A stretch of DNA of 55,321 nt from Arthrobacter bambusae (GTDB lineage Bacteria > Actinomycetota > Actinomycetes > Actinomycetales > Micrococcaceae), in assembly GCF_022606295.1 (NCBI RefSeq), contig NZ_JAHHZS010000027.1, forward strand, positions 1 through 55,321. The letters are read 5' to 3'. Below, piece after piece: positions 25,661-34,092 of the stretch (within the stretch, counting starts at the first letter, position 1; each line of letters begins with the position of its first letter). Both the position numbers and the translations under genes were made by a program. The notes under the pieces were generated by a model. That model saw only the letters and a list, made by a program, of their open reading frames with translations. It made no database searches and was not told where the DNA came from.

Positions 25661-25829
25661 TGTGCAAGCCTAAAGAAGTAAGGCGCCCAAGGGAACTTGT
25701 GAGAAGTCGGCCACGAAGGTTGTGGCCAAAAGGTAACCGTTGGCGGACCGCGTGCGCCGAACGGTGGCGTCTGCCGCCGTCGGCCGTCACACCACTGCCG
25801 CCATCCCGCCGGACTGACAGAATGGGATC

Positions 25830-26738
25830 ATGACTGCTTCAATGCCAGGCACGCACCCGGCCGCTCCTGCCCTCGCACTGCTCCTCGACGTCGACGGTCC
25901 CGTCGCAAGTCCCGTGACGCGCGATGTGAAGCCGGCGATCATCGCGGACCTTGTGGGCTTGGCATCCGCAGGCATCCCCGTCATTTTCAACACAGGCCGC
26001 TCGGACGCTTTCATCCGCGAGCAGGTCATGGCGCCCATGATCGCCGCCGGAATGCCCGCCGGAACCGTGGTCCACGCGATCTGCGAGAAGGGCGCCGTGT
26101 GGTTCAGCTACACCTCGGGAGGTCCCGGGCCCATCCATATGGACCATGAGCTTGCCGTTCCGAAGGCCTACGGCGACGACGTCCGCCGCATGGTGGCAGA
26201 GGATTATGCGACGCACATGTTCTTCGATGAGACAAAGCGCGCCATGGTGTCGGTGGAGCAGCATCTGGACGTCTCAAGTGACGACTACCTTGCCGAGCAG
26301 AAGCTCTTCGACGCCGACGCCCTGGAACTCATGGGCAAGCACGGGCTCTCTGCCGCGATCCTGGATCACCACGCACCAGAGTCCGACGACGCCGCGGACT
26401 ACCGCCTGGACCCCACCATCATCTCTACGGACATCGAGTCCGTCCGGCTCGGCAAGGATCTCGGCGCCAGCCGCGCGGTGGAGCTCCTCGCCGCCCAAGG
26501 GATCACCCCGCAGGCCTGGCGGACAGTGGGCGATTCGCGCACTGACTACGCCATGGCGGATTGGCTCCACCACAATGACCACAGCGTGAAGCACGTCGAC
26601 GTCCGGCCCGCGGACGGCGTGCCCAACAAGCCCTACGATGTTCTTACAGCCACAGACCTCGGCCTGGGCGACGACGTCATTCACGACGACGCCGGAGGCG
26701 CGTTCCTGCACAGTTGGCGTGAAGCCTTGGTGGGCTAG
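25830..26738 (+). CDS. HAD superfamily hydrolase
   Basis: A 302-residue HAD phosphatase. All four motifs are visible: LLLDVDGPVAS (motif I, DxD), VIFNTGRSD (II), the lysine in SVRLGKDLGASRA (III), and GDSRTDYAMAD (IV). The cap between motifs II and III is large, as in sugar-phosphate phosphatases. CAGAAT lies 6 nt upstream of the ATG with no ribosome binding site, suggesting a leaderless start. It ends 52 bp before the Stealth gene on the same strand, so the two may act on the same sugar phosphate. Confidence 0.85.
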   Translation: MTASMPGTHPAAPALALLLDVDGPVASPVTRDVKPAIIADLVGLASAGIPVIFNTGRSDAFIREQVMAPMIAAGMPAGTVVHAICEKGAVWFSYTSGGPGPIHMDHELAVPKAYGDDVRRMVAEDYATHMFFDETKRAMVSVEQHLDVSSDDYLAEQKLFDADALELMGKHGLSAAILDHHAPESDDAADYRLDPTIISTDIESVRLGKDLGASRAVELLAAQGITPQAWRTVGDSRTDYAMADWLHHNDHSVKHVDVRPADGVPNKPYDVLTATDLGLGDDVIHDDAGGAFLHSWREALVG

Positions 26739-26790
26739 GTTCACCAAGCCCGCGCCAACCACAATCTTTCGGAGAAAAGCCATCACAGAC

Positions 26791-28374
26791 ATGGACCAGC
26801 AAGCAATCTACTTTGGTAGCCCCGCCTCCGACGACGATGCGGTCGTTCCCGAACCGACGTCGCCCGCCGTCGAGGCGCGCCTCAAGCACCGCGCCGACGT
26901 CGTCCGCCATCGCGGCCGATACAGCTTGCTGAACCAGAACCGCACCCCGCAGGAGGTGATGGTCGAAGATCTACTCGTGATCCGTGCCGCACTCGACGCG
27001 GCCGGCCTGGACTTCATCCTGGTCCGCGGCAACGACCACCGGCCCGTGATCGCCGTCGACTGGAAGCTCCGGAAGAAACTGCGCCAGGCTCTGGTCTCGG
27101 CTTTCCGGAACGAGCCGTTCTACTCCATGACCGTCGACGCGCGGAAGAAATCCACGCTGCTGGTGGCCGACGGCGAGTTGTCCAGCAACCGGAAGGCCCG
27201 GATTTTCCGGCTCTTCCGTCCACGCGTGGAACCCGGGGGCGGGCTGACGTACGGTCCCTCGTTGGGCGTGCAGCTTGAATTGTGGGAGTTCGACGGCGAA
27301 CAACTCGTGTTGCCGGTGGAGAACTCCCTGACCCGGCGAACCATGCTGCGCCAGGACGCTGTCCGGGGCACGGTGGAACGCCACGGGCTGAGCTGGCCGA
27401 CCATCGAGAACATGTTCGCGGACCACGCGAGCGACATCGACTTCGACGTCGACATCGTCTTTTCATGGGTGGACGGAAACGACCCCGCGTATATCGCGGC
27501 ACGCCGCGAGCAGATGAAAGACGCAGTTGTGGGCGAGGGAGACGCTCACGAAGCCCGTTTCCGGCAGATCAACGAGCTCAAATATGCCTTGCGCTCGGTG
27601 TACATGTATGCGCCCTGGATTCGCCGGATCTATATCGCGACGGACTCCCCCGCGCCGGAGTGGCTGGCCGAGCACCCGAGCGTCAGGATCATGCGCAGCG
27701 AGGAGTTCTTCAAGGACCCCACCGTGCTGCCCACCCACAATTCCCAGGCCGTGGAATCCCAGCTGCACCACATTGAGGGCCTCTCCGAGCACTTCCTGTA
27801 CTCCAATGACGACATGTTCTTCGGCCGGCCTGTTGCACCGGACATGTTCTTCACTCCCGGCGGAATCACCAAGTTCATCGAAGCTTCCACCCGGATCGGG
27901 CTGGGAGAGAACGACGCCGAACGCAGCGGCTTCGAGAACGCTGCCCGCGTCAACAGGAAGCTCCTCTGGGAGCGGTTCGGGCGCATCACCACGCGCCATC
28001 TGGAGCACACCGCCGCGCCCCTTCGGCGTAGCGTCATCGCAGAGATGGAGCGCGAGTTTCCGGCCGAGTTCGCCAAGACGGCGGCCAGCAGGTTCCGTGC
28101 GGCGGACAACATTTCCGTGACCAACTCGTTCTACCACTACTATTCGCTGCTCACGGGCCGGGCGGTGACGCAGACGGCCGCCAAGGTCAGGTACGTGGAT
28201 ACCACCCTGTGGTCCGGGCTGCACTACCTGCCCACGTTGCTCGCCAAACGCAACGTGGACTTCTTCTGCCTCAACGATGGCAGCTTCCCCGAAGTGGCTG
28301 CCGACGAAAGGGCCGGACTCGTCACGGACTTCATGGAGAAGTACTTCCCGGTCAAAGCCCCATGGGAGAAGTAG
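26791..28374 (+). CDS. Stealth family sugar-phosphate transferase
   Basis: A 527-residue protein with the conserved Stealth regions: CR1 DIVFSWVDGNDPAYI (near residue 222), CR2 RFRQINELKYALRSVYMYAP plus IYIATDSPAPEWL, CR3 HHIEGLSEHFLYSNDDMFFG, and a shorter CR4 segment near NSFYHYYSLLTGRAV. Stealth proteins transfer hexose-1-phosphate to make phosphodiester-linked capsule or wall polymers. The first 190 residues are a family-typical accessory region. The ATG at 26791 is 16 nt from the only GGAG (26771), while an in-frame ATC at 26782 sits at ideal spacing, so initiation may be unusual. Confidence 0.9.
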   Translation: MDQQAIYFGSPASDDDAVVPEPTSPAVEARLKHRADVVRHRGRYSLLNQNRTPQEVMVEDLLVIRAALDAAGLDFILVRGNDHRPVIAVDWKLRKKLRQALVSAFRNEPFYSMTVDARKKSTLLVADGELSSNRKARIFRLFRPRVEPGGGLTYGPSLGVQLELWEFDGEQLVLPVENSLTRRTMLRQDAVRGTVERHGLSWPTIENMFADHASDIDFDVDIVFSWVDGNDPAYIAARREQMKDAVVGEGDAHEARFRQINELKYALRSVYMYAPWIRRIYIATDSPAPEWLAEHPSVRIMRSEEFFKDPTVLPTHNSQAVESQLHHIEGLSEHFLYSNDDMFFGRPVAPDMFFTPGGITKFIEASTRIGLGENDAERSGFENAARVNRKLLWERFGRITTRHLEHTAAPLRRSVIAEMEREFPAEFAKTAASRFRAADNISVTNSFYHYYSLLTGRAVTQTAAKVRYVDTTLWSGLHYLPTLLAKRNVDFFCLNDGSFPEVAADERAGLVTDFMEKYFPVKAPWEK

Positions 28375-28378
28375 TCCG

Positions 28379-29320
28379 CTAGCGGCGGGTCATCTCCGGA
28401 CGCTTCGCGTCGGCCATGGAACCGCGTTCATGCGTGGCTCGCTGGGGAATCCGGATGCCTGCTTGGGCGAGCCGCCGCCGCGTAGCTTCCGGGCTGACGT
28501 ACTCACCAACGGTCGGCGATTTGCCCAATGGCACCACCGAATGCACGATCGTCTGCTCGTAAACGTGGACCAGGTTGAATGCCTGGGCACCGTCGCGGCC
28601 GCGGGTGCCGCCCTGCGGAACGTTGAGGTCCTGCGTGTAGCAGCTCGCGGAAGCCACCGACACCGGGACGCCTGCGAACATCGCGGTGGTGGAGTAGTGC
28701 AGGTGGCCGCCCAGGATGGAGCGGATATCCGAATTGCGTACGACGTCGGCCAGCGCCGCTTGGCCGCGCAGCTCCACCAGGATGGATAGGTCGAGGACGC
28801 TCGGGACCGGAGGGTGGTGGAGGGCAAGGATCGTGCCGTCCGGAGCCGGCGTCGCGAGCTCCGATTCCAACCAGTCGAGCTGGCTCTGGCTTAGCTCACC
28901 GTGATGGAAGCCGGGCACGGAGGTATCCAGCGTGATGATCCGCAGCCCGTTGACGAAGTAGCTGTGATCCACCGGGGCGTCATTGTCGCTCTGGTCGAAG
29001 AGGCCGGCACGGAAATTCGCCCGGTCGTCGTGGTTTCCCATCGCCCAGATCACCCGCGCGCCCATCTCTCGACAGGCAGGCTCGACGATCGACCGGAGTT
29101 TGGCGTAGGCACCCGGTTCACCCTGATCGGCGAGGTCACCGGTGAAGATCACGGCATCGGGGCGGACCTTTGACGCGTGCACTTCCGAGAAGAGCTGCCT
29201 CAGATGGGCTTCACTGTCGACCGCGCCGTAAAGGGGTTCCGACCCTCCCAACAGATGGGAGTCGCTAAGGTGCAGAAGTACGTGTCCTGGCCGCGGGTGC
29301 TCGGCCTCGATGAGCTCCAT
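28379..29320 (-). CDS. Calcineurin-like metallophosphodiesterase
   Basis: A 313-residue dinuclear metal phosphodiesterase of the CpdA/GpdQ group. Metal motifs are present in order: HLSDSHLLGG, FTGDLADQG, MGNHDDRANF, LALHHPP and GGHLHYS. It could hydrolyse cyclic nucleotides or glycerophosphodiesters; sequence alone does not decide. The ATG at 29320 is chosen because GAAGG lies 5 nt upstream; a TTG at 29377 would add 19 residues without a ribosome binding site. It is convergent with the Stealth gene, 4 bp apart. Confidence 0.9.
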   Translation of the reverse strand: MELIEAEHPRPGHVLLHLSDSHLLGGSEPLYGAVDSEAHLRQLFSEVHASKVRPDAVIFTGDLADQGEPGAYAKLRSIVEPACREMGARVIWAMGNHDDRANFRAGLFDQSDNDAPVDHSYFVNGLRIITLDTSVPGFHHGELSQSQLDWLESELATPAPDGTILALHHPPVPSVLDLSILVELRGQAALADVVRNSDIRSILGGHLHYSTTAMFAGVPVSVASASCYTQDLNVPQGGTRGRDGAQAFNLVHVYEQTIVHSVVPLGKSPTVGEYVSPEATRRRLAQAGIRIPQRATHERGSMADAKRPEMTRR

Positions 29321-29453
29321 TACTACCTTCGGGTCGGTAGGAGGCGGCGCCTCCGGTTTCAGTCCCAATAGACACAATCCAACCAGACAAAAGGCTAACG
29401 CAGGGTAACTTACCGCCGGAATGTTGGAAAATTACTCGCGTGCCCCCGCGATC

Positions 29454-29610
29454 CCCGCTCACCTATAAGCCCACTTTCCCCAACCCCCGCTCACTTATAA
29501 GCCCATCTCGCCCGACGCTCGCTCACCAGGGTGAGCGAGCGTCGGCCGAAAAGGCGGCAAAAGTGAGCGAGCGTCGGGCGAAAAGACGACATACGTGAGC
29601 GGGCGTCGGG
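29454..29610. repeat. Mirrored 32-bp-period repeat array, site 1
   Basis: Three GCTCAC words at 29457, 29489 and 29521 are exactly 32 bp apart, followed by three GTGAGC words at 29531, 29563 and 29595, again exactly 32 bp apart. The centre GCTCACCAGGGTGAGC is a palindrome. Left units continue as TATAAGCCC; right units contain AAAAG and end GCGTCGG. The array fills most of the 344-bp gene-free gap between the phosphodiesterase and APC permease genes. The same design recurs at 55129-55321. Confidence 0.9.
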
Positions 29611-29628
29611 GCTGCAGAACAGACCCTC

Positions 29629-29658
29629 TTGACGCAAACCTATGCCGCACCCCACAAT
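29629..29658 (+). promoter_or_regulatory. Leaderless promoter of the APC permease gene
   Basis: TTGACG (29629-29634), 18-bp spacer, CACAAT (29653-29658), then six bases to the ATG at 29665. No Shine-Dalgarno is present. It lies immediately right of the mirrored repeat array. Confidence 0.55.
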
Positions 29659-29664
29659 AAGTGA

Positions 29665-31137
29665 ATGGCTTTCACTAAAGAATCGGCGGCAATGGCGCCG
29701 CCCGCGACCGTCAGCGTTGACGGCGGATTGAAGAAGAACGCAATAGGCACTCGCGACATTGTGTTCATGTTGGTGTCGGCGGCCGCTCCGCTGACCATCG
29801 TCGTCGGGATCGCCCCGCTCGCCCTCGCCGTGGGCGGCGTCGGGGCTCCCTCCATTTACCTCGCTGCGGCCATCGGCCTGGGCCTGTTCGCCATAGGTTT
29901 CATGGCGCTTACCCGCCACGTCCGGTCCTACAGCGGCTTCTACGGCTACATCTCGAAAACGCTCGGCCGCGTGGTCGGCCTCGGCTCCGGCCTCACTGCC
30001 TGGATGAGCTACAACGGCCTGCAAATCGGCCTCTATGGACTGCTGGGCATCCAAGCCAACCTCGCAGTGAAGTCCTTCACCGGTGTGGAACTTCCCTGGT
30101 GGCTCTACGCGATCGTGTCGATCGGGGCCGTCTGGTACCTGGGCTGGCGCGGAATCGACGTCGGCGCCAAGGTCCTCGCCGTCTTGCTCACCCTCGAAAC
30201 CCTGATCGTCGCCATCGTCGCCGCGTTCGTCCTGGCCCACGGCGGCGCACACGGCATCAGCTTCGAATCATTCAGCCCGCAGGCCGTCTTCTCCCCGCAG
30301 TTCGCCGCAGTCCTCGGGCTTGGTTTCTCCGCCTTCATGGGATTTGAATCCGGAGCCCTCTACCGCGAAGAAGCCAGGAACCCCGACCGGACCGTCCCCC
30401 GCGCCACCTACATCTCCATCGCCTTCATCGGCGCGTTCTACGCCTTCGCCGTCTGGATCATCGTCCAGGCCTTCGGGGCGGACGCCGTCCAAGCCTTCGC
30501 CGCGGGCCACCTCGACGCCGGGGACACCGCCTACATCGCGGCAGGCAACTTCGCGGGCGGCTGGTGCGTGAACCTTATGAGCGTCCTGATCGTCACCAGC
30601 ATCTTCGCCGCCCAGCTCTCCTTCCACAACACCATCAACCGCTACACCCTGTCGCTCAGCCGCGAGGGCATCTTCCCGAAACGCTCCGGCCGCATCAGCC
30701 CGCGATACCGCACCCCTTCCGTGGCCGGGTTCGACCAGACCCTCCTCGCCCTCGCCCTCGTGATCGGCGCAGCGCTGTTCCACCTGGACCCGTTCACCCA
30801 GTTCCTGATCTGGACGAACACCCCGGGCGTGATCGGCATCCTCCTCCTGCAGGCCCTCACGGGTGTCGGCGTCGTGTTCTTCTTCACCCGGCTCAAGGAC
30901 CATGGCCTTCGCTGGTATGTCGTCCCTTCGGCCGTGGCCGCGACCATCATCATGTGCGCCGTGACCTGCCTGATGGCCAACAACACCCAACTTCTCACCG
31001 GCCTCCCGGCCGGTGACCCCGTCAACACCACGCTCCTCGTCGTCGCGCCGCTCGTGTTTGCAGCCGGAACGGTGCTGGCCCTCGTGCTGCGCAAGGCCAA
31101 CCCAGCCGCCTACCAGCGGATCGGCCACTCCGAGTGA
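29665..31137 (+). CDS. APC family amino acid/amine permease
   Basis: A 490-residue permease with about 12 transmembrane helices. The first helix region IVFMLVSAAAPLTIVVGIAP and the GFSAFMGFESGALYREEARNP loop (about residues 214-234) are diagnostic of the amino acid-polyamine-organocation superfamily. Substrate unknown. It is followed by a TetR regulator and a YtcJ-like amidohydrolase on the same strand, suggesting uptake of a nitrogenous compound that is then hydrolysed. The mRNA is probably leaderless. Confidence 0.92.
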   Translation: MAFTKESAAMAPPATVSVDGGLKKNAIGTRDIVFMLVSAAAPLTIVVGIAPLALAVGGVGAPSIYLAAAIGLGLFAIGFMALTRHVRSYSGFYGYISKTLGRVVGLGSGLTAWMSYNGLQIGLYGLLGIQANLAVKSFTGVELPWWLYAIVSIGAVWYLGWRGIDVGAKVLAVLLTLETLIVAIVAAFVLAHGGAHGISFESFSPQAVFSPQFAAVLGLGFSAFMGFESGALYREEARNPDRTVPRATYISIAFIGAFYAFAVWIIVQAFGADAVQAFAAGHLDAGDTAYIAAGNFAGGWCVNLMSVLIVTSIFAAQLSFHNTINRYTLSLSREGIFPKRSGRISPRYRTPSVAGFDQTLLALALVIGAALFHLDPFTQFLIWTNTPGVIGILLLQALTGVGVVFFFTRLKDHGLRWYVVPSAVAATIIMCAVTCLMANNTQLLTGLPAGDPVNTTLLVVAPLVFAAGTVLALVLRKANPAAYQRIGHSE

Positions 31138-31159
31138 TCACGGAGCCTAGTCTTGAGGG

Positions 31160-31798
31160 ATGCAGACTCCCAGCAAAACCAGCCAGCTAGGACGCCCGCG
31201 GACACCGAGGCTCTCGCGGAAGGCGATCGGCCGCGCGGCGCTCGAGATGTTCGAGGAGGAGGAGAGCCTCTCCATCCCGCGGCTCGCGGAGCGCCTGGGC
31301 GTCAGGCAGTCATCCTTCTACAAGCACGTCACCGGCCGGCAGGAGATCATCGAACTGGCCCGTGGCGCGCTCGTGGAGAGAGCTCCGATGCCCGAGTTGC
31401 CGTCCGGCAGCCTTGACGATGTCATCCGCGAGATCTTCGACTCCCTTCGCAAGGCATACGGCCTGGTGCCGGCGCTCCTTCCCCTGCTTCTCACGCAGCC
31501 GGTGTCACACCCGGCAGCCTTGGAGCGCTACGACCGGTTTGTCGAGGCGTTTGAGATCGCGGGGGCGCCGCGGCACCTCATCATTCCCGCCCTGGAAGCC
31601 CTCGACAGCGCAGCGATCGGCGCGAGCCTCGATGCGATGACGATGGAATCCGCGTGGAGCATCAACGAAGAGGAAGAAGGAACATATCCACATCTGTTCG
31701 CGGCAAAGAAAGCCGTGGCAGAGCACCCTGTAGACCGCTTCGCTTTCCTGGCCGATGTCCTCTCGGCAGGATTGAGGGCGGCCATCGACGACGACTGA
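31160..31798 (+). CDS. TetR family regulator of the permease/amidohydrolase module
   Basis: A 212-residue TetR-type regulator. LSIPRLAERLGVRQSSFYKHV (about residues 36-56) is the helix-turn-helix, preceded by a basic tail (RPRTPRLSRKAIGRAAL). The C-terminal domain is helical (TetR_C_33-like length). TAGTCT lies exactly 6 nt before the ATG; GAGGG is too close to act as a normal ribosome binding site, so leaderless initiation is likely. It sits between the permease and the amidohydrolase and probably controls both. Confidence 0.88.
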   Translation: MQTPSKTSQLGRPRTPRLSRKAIGRAALEMFEEEESLSIPRLAERLGVRQSSFYKHVTGRQEIIELARGALVERAPMPELPSGSLDDVIREIFDSLRKAYGLVPALLPLLLTQPVSHPAALERYDRFVEAFEIAGAPRHLIIPALEALDSAAIGASLDAMTMESAWSINEEEEGTYPHLFAAKKAVAEHPVDRFAFLADVLSAGLRAAIDDD

Positions 31799-31847
31799 TC
31801 CTCACCGGGCCGGCGTCGGAAACCCGAACACCACAAGGAGTTACATC

Positions 31848-33515
31848 TTGACCACGCCCGAGCCCATCGATCTCGTCATCCTCTCGTCCAGCATCCTCCA
31901 CGGTGAGGCGCTCACAGAGACCTCCGGTTTCGTCGCCATCTCAAATGGCCGCATAGCGCACGTCGGCCGCGCCGAGGCTGCCGCCGCATGGACCCCAAGA
32001 GCCAAACAAGTGATCGACGTCGGCGGCGCAACAGTCTGCCCCGGTCTCATTGACGCCCACATCCACCCCATCCACGGGGCGGACATCGCCCGTGGCCTTG
32101 ACCTGGCCAGAATCACCGGGCTCGACGATGTCCGCGCGACGCTTGCGCACTACGCCGCTTCCACGCCACACGCCGTCGGCTCCGATTGGTTGTTCGCCTG
32201 GGGCCTCGACCCTGCCATCTTCGGGGACGCGGTCTTCGACAACTCCCTCTTCGACGGCATCCTCGATGACGAACTCGTCTTCATCACCCTGTTCGACGGC
32301 CACGCCTCACTCGTCTCCGACGCCGCCCTCAAGCTCGCCGGGGTCACCGGAACGGAAGAGCTTCCCAGCACCGGCTATGTCGGCGTCGACCAGGACGGCA
32401 AGCCCAACGGCATGCTCTACGAAATGACCGCCCAGGACCTCGTGCGCGGAATCCTCCCCCAGCCCTCCTTCGATCAGCGGGTCGACGAACTCGGGGAACT
32501 CCTGCGGTCCATGGCCGAAGCCGGGCTGGTAGCCGGCCAGATGCTGGACTTCGGGGCCCCGGACACCCTGGAAGTGCTGGAAGCCCTCGAACGCAGAGGC
32601 GAGCTCGCCATCCGGCTGCGCATCTCCCCGTGGGTCATGCCCGGCGCCACCGAGGAGGACTTGAAGGCCATGCTCGCGATGCAGGGCAGGCACGGAAGAC
32701 GCTGGCATGTTCACGGCATCAAGCTCATGATGGACGGAACCATCGACAACGGCACGGCCTGGCTCTTTGAACCGGATACCCACGGAGAATCACTCCATCC
32801 GCTCTGGCACGATCCTGAAGCCCTCGCCGCAGCCATGAAGTTCTTCCACGAACACCGGATCCCCACCACCACGCACGCCATCGGCGACCAGGCCGTTTCC
32901 TTCGTCGCGCGGACCATCGGAGCCCTCCCCAAGAACGGCACCGTCCACCGGATCGAGCACATCGAATCCATCCCGGATTCGGTCCTGGCGGAAATCATCA
33001 GCGCGGGTGCCGCAACGAGCCTGCAGCCGACGCATTGCGCCCTCTACAGCCGCGCCGACCACACCGACAACTGGTCCCGCAGGCTTGGCAGCGAACGGGC
33101 CAATCACGCCTGGCGGACCCGCGATCTCCGCGACGCCGGAGCCATCGTAGCGCTCGGTTCGGACTGGCCCATCGCCCCTTTCGACCCGCGGGCGATCATC
33201 GCCTCAGCCCAGACGCGCCGCCCGGCCGGCCGGCCCGACGTCGAACCCGTCCAACCCCGGCAGGCGCTGTCCGCGCGGGCCGCGCTCGAAGGTTACACGA
33301 GCCAATACTGGAAGTCCGTCGGCGAGGAAGGCGGCATTGTGGAAACGGGGTCCCGCGCAGATCTGACGGTGGTCCGGCACAATCCCCTGACCACGGCACC
33401 GGACGAATTTGCGCAGACGCCGGTGATCCTGACGGTCGTCGACGGTGAAATCGTTGTTGATAACCGCGAGGCGCTCAACGCGGGAGCCAGCCTGGGCTCC
33501 CTCCGGAGAGCTTAG
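31848..33515 (+). CDS. YtcJ-like amidohydrolase
   Basis: A 555-residue metal-dependent hydrolase (amidohydrolase 3 family). CPGLIDAHIHPIHG (about residues 64-77) provides the HxH metal pair, GIKLMMDGTIDNGTAW holds the active-site lysine segment, THAIGDQAV and HRIEHIE supply later histidines, and ALGSDWPIAP the catalytic aspartate. TTG start at 31848 with AAGGAG 8 nt upstream. Family members cleave amides, ureas or related bonds; the neighbouring APC permease suggests an imported substrate. Its stop overlaps that of the convergent peroxidase gene by 4 bp. Confidence 0.92.
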   Translation: MTTPEPIDLVILSSSILHGEALTETSGFVAISNGRIAHVGRAEAAAAWTPRAKQVIDVGGATVCPGLIDAHIHPIHGADIARGLDLARITGLDDVRATLAHYAASTPHAVGSDWLFAWGLDPAIFGDAVFDNSLFDGILDDELVFITLFDGHASLVSDAALKLAGVTGTEELPSTGYVGVDQDGKPNGMLYEMTAQDLVRGILPQPSFDQRVDELGELLRSMAEAGLVAGQMLDFGAPDTLEVLEALERRGELAIRLRISPWVMPGATEEDLKAMLAMQGRHGRRWHVHGIKLMMDGTIDNGTAWLFEPDTHGESLHPLWHDPEALAAAMKFFHEHRIPTTTHAIGDQAVSFVARTIGALPKNGTVHRIEHIESIPDSVLAEIISAGAATSLQPTHCALYSRADHTDNWSRRLGSERANHAWRTRDLRDAGAIVALGSDWPIAPFDPRAIIASAQTRRPAGRPDVEPVQPRQALSARAALEGYTSQYWKSVGEEGGIVETGSRADLTVVRHNPLTTAPDEFAQTPVILTVVDGEIVVDNREALNAGASLGSLRRA

Positions 33516-33997
33516 GCCAAGGCATCTTCGAGCGCGTCGATGAGCTCCCCGGAATCGGGCTCGACGGCGGACGGGAAGCGTGCGAGCACCTCGCCTTCGC
33601 GGCTCACGAGGAACTTTTCGAAGTTCCACTTCACCTTCTGCGGTTTGGAGCCGTCAGCAGTCCGGGTCAGCTCGGCATACAGGGGGTGCTGGTGCTTGCC
33701 GCGGACCTTGGACTTGCTCGCGAGCGGGAACGAGACTCCGAAATTGCGCTGGCAGAAGTCCGCGATCTCTGCGTCGGAACCCCGCTCCTGTGCCCCGAAC
33801 TGGTTACACGGCACGCCCAGGATCTCGAATCCGCGGTCGCGGTATTTTTCGTAGAGCACCTCAAGTCCCGAGTACTGGTGCGTGAAACCGCACTTCGAAG
33901 CCACATTGACTACCAGTACGGCTTTGCCCTCGAAACGCCCAAAATCGCCCTCGGAGCCGTCGTTGAACGTCAGGGGAATGCTGTAGAGCAGGGACAT
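33512..33997 (-). CDS. Glutathione peroxidase family thiol peroxidase
   Basis: A 161-residue peroxidase. The peroxidatic Cys is in NVASKCGFTHQY (about residue 36), the Gln in GVPCNQFGAQE, and the Trp-Asn pair in KVKWNFEKFLV. The Cys in AEIADFCQRNFG is at the usual position of the resolving Cys in thioredoxin-dependent members. Actinobacteria use mycothiol and thioredoxin rather than glutathione, so the physiological reductant is probably thioredoxin. It is convergent with the amidohydrolase, the two genes overlapping by 4 bp at their stops. Confidence 0.93.
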   Translation of the reverse strand: MSLLYSIPLTFNDGSEGDFGRFEGKAVLVVNVASKCGFTHQYSGLEVLYEKYRDRGFEILGVPCNQFGAQERGSDAEIADFCQRNFGVSFPLASKSKVRGKHQHPLYAELTRTADGSKPQKVKWNFEKFLVSREGEVLARFPSAVEPDSGELIDALEDALA

Positions 33998-34092
33998 TGA
34001 ATCGCTTCCTTACGACGTGGAACCTCGGCAACTGCCGCATTCGAGTCTACGCGCGGCAGTGGTGTGGGGCGGGACCAAAGGAATGGGACGAC

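Noticed and set aside
29454..29610. CRISPR array or simple rho-independent terminator
   Set aside because: Mirror symmetry with a 32-bp period and six word copies is not a CRISPR pattern, and it is too long and complex for one terminator.
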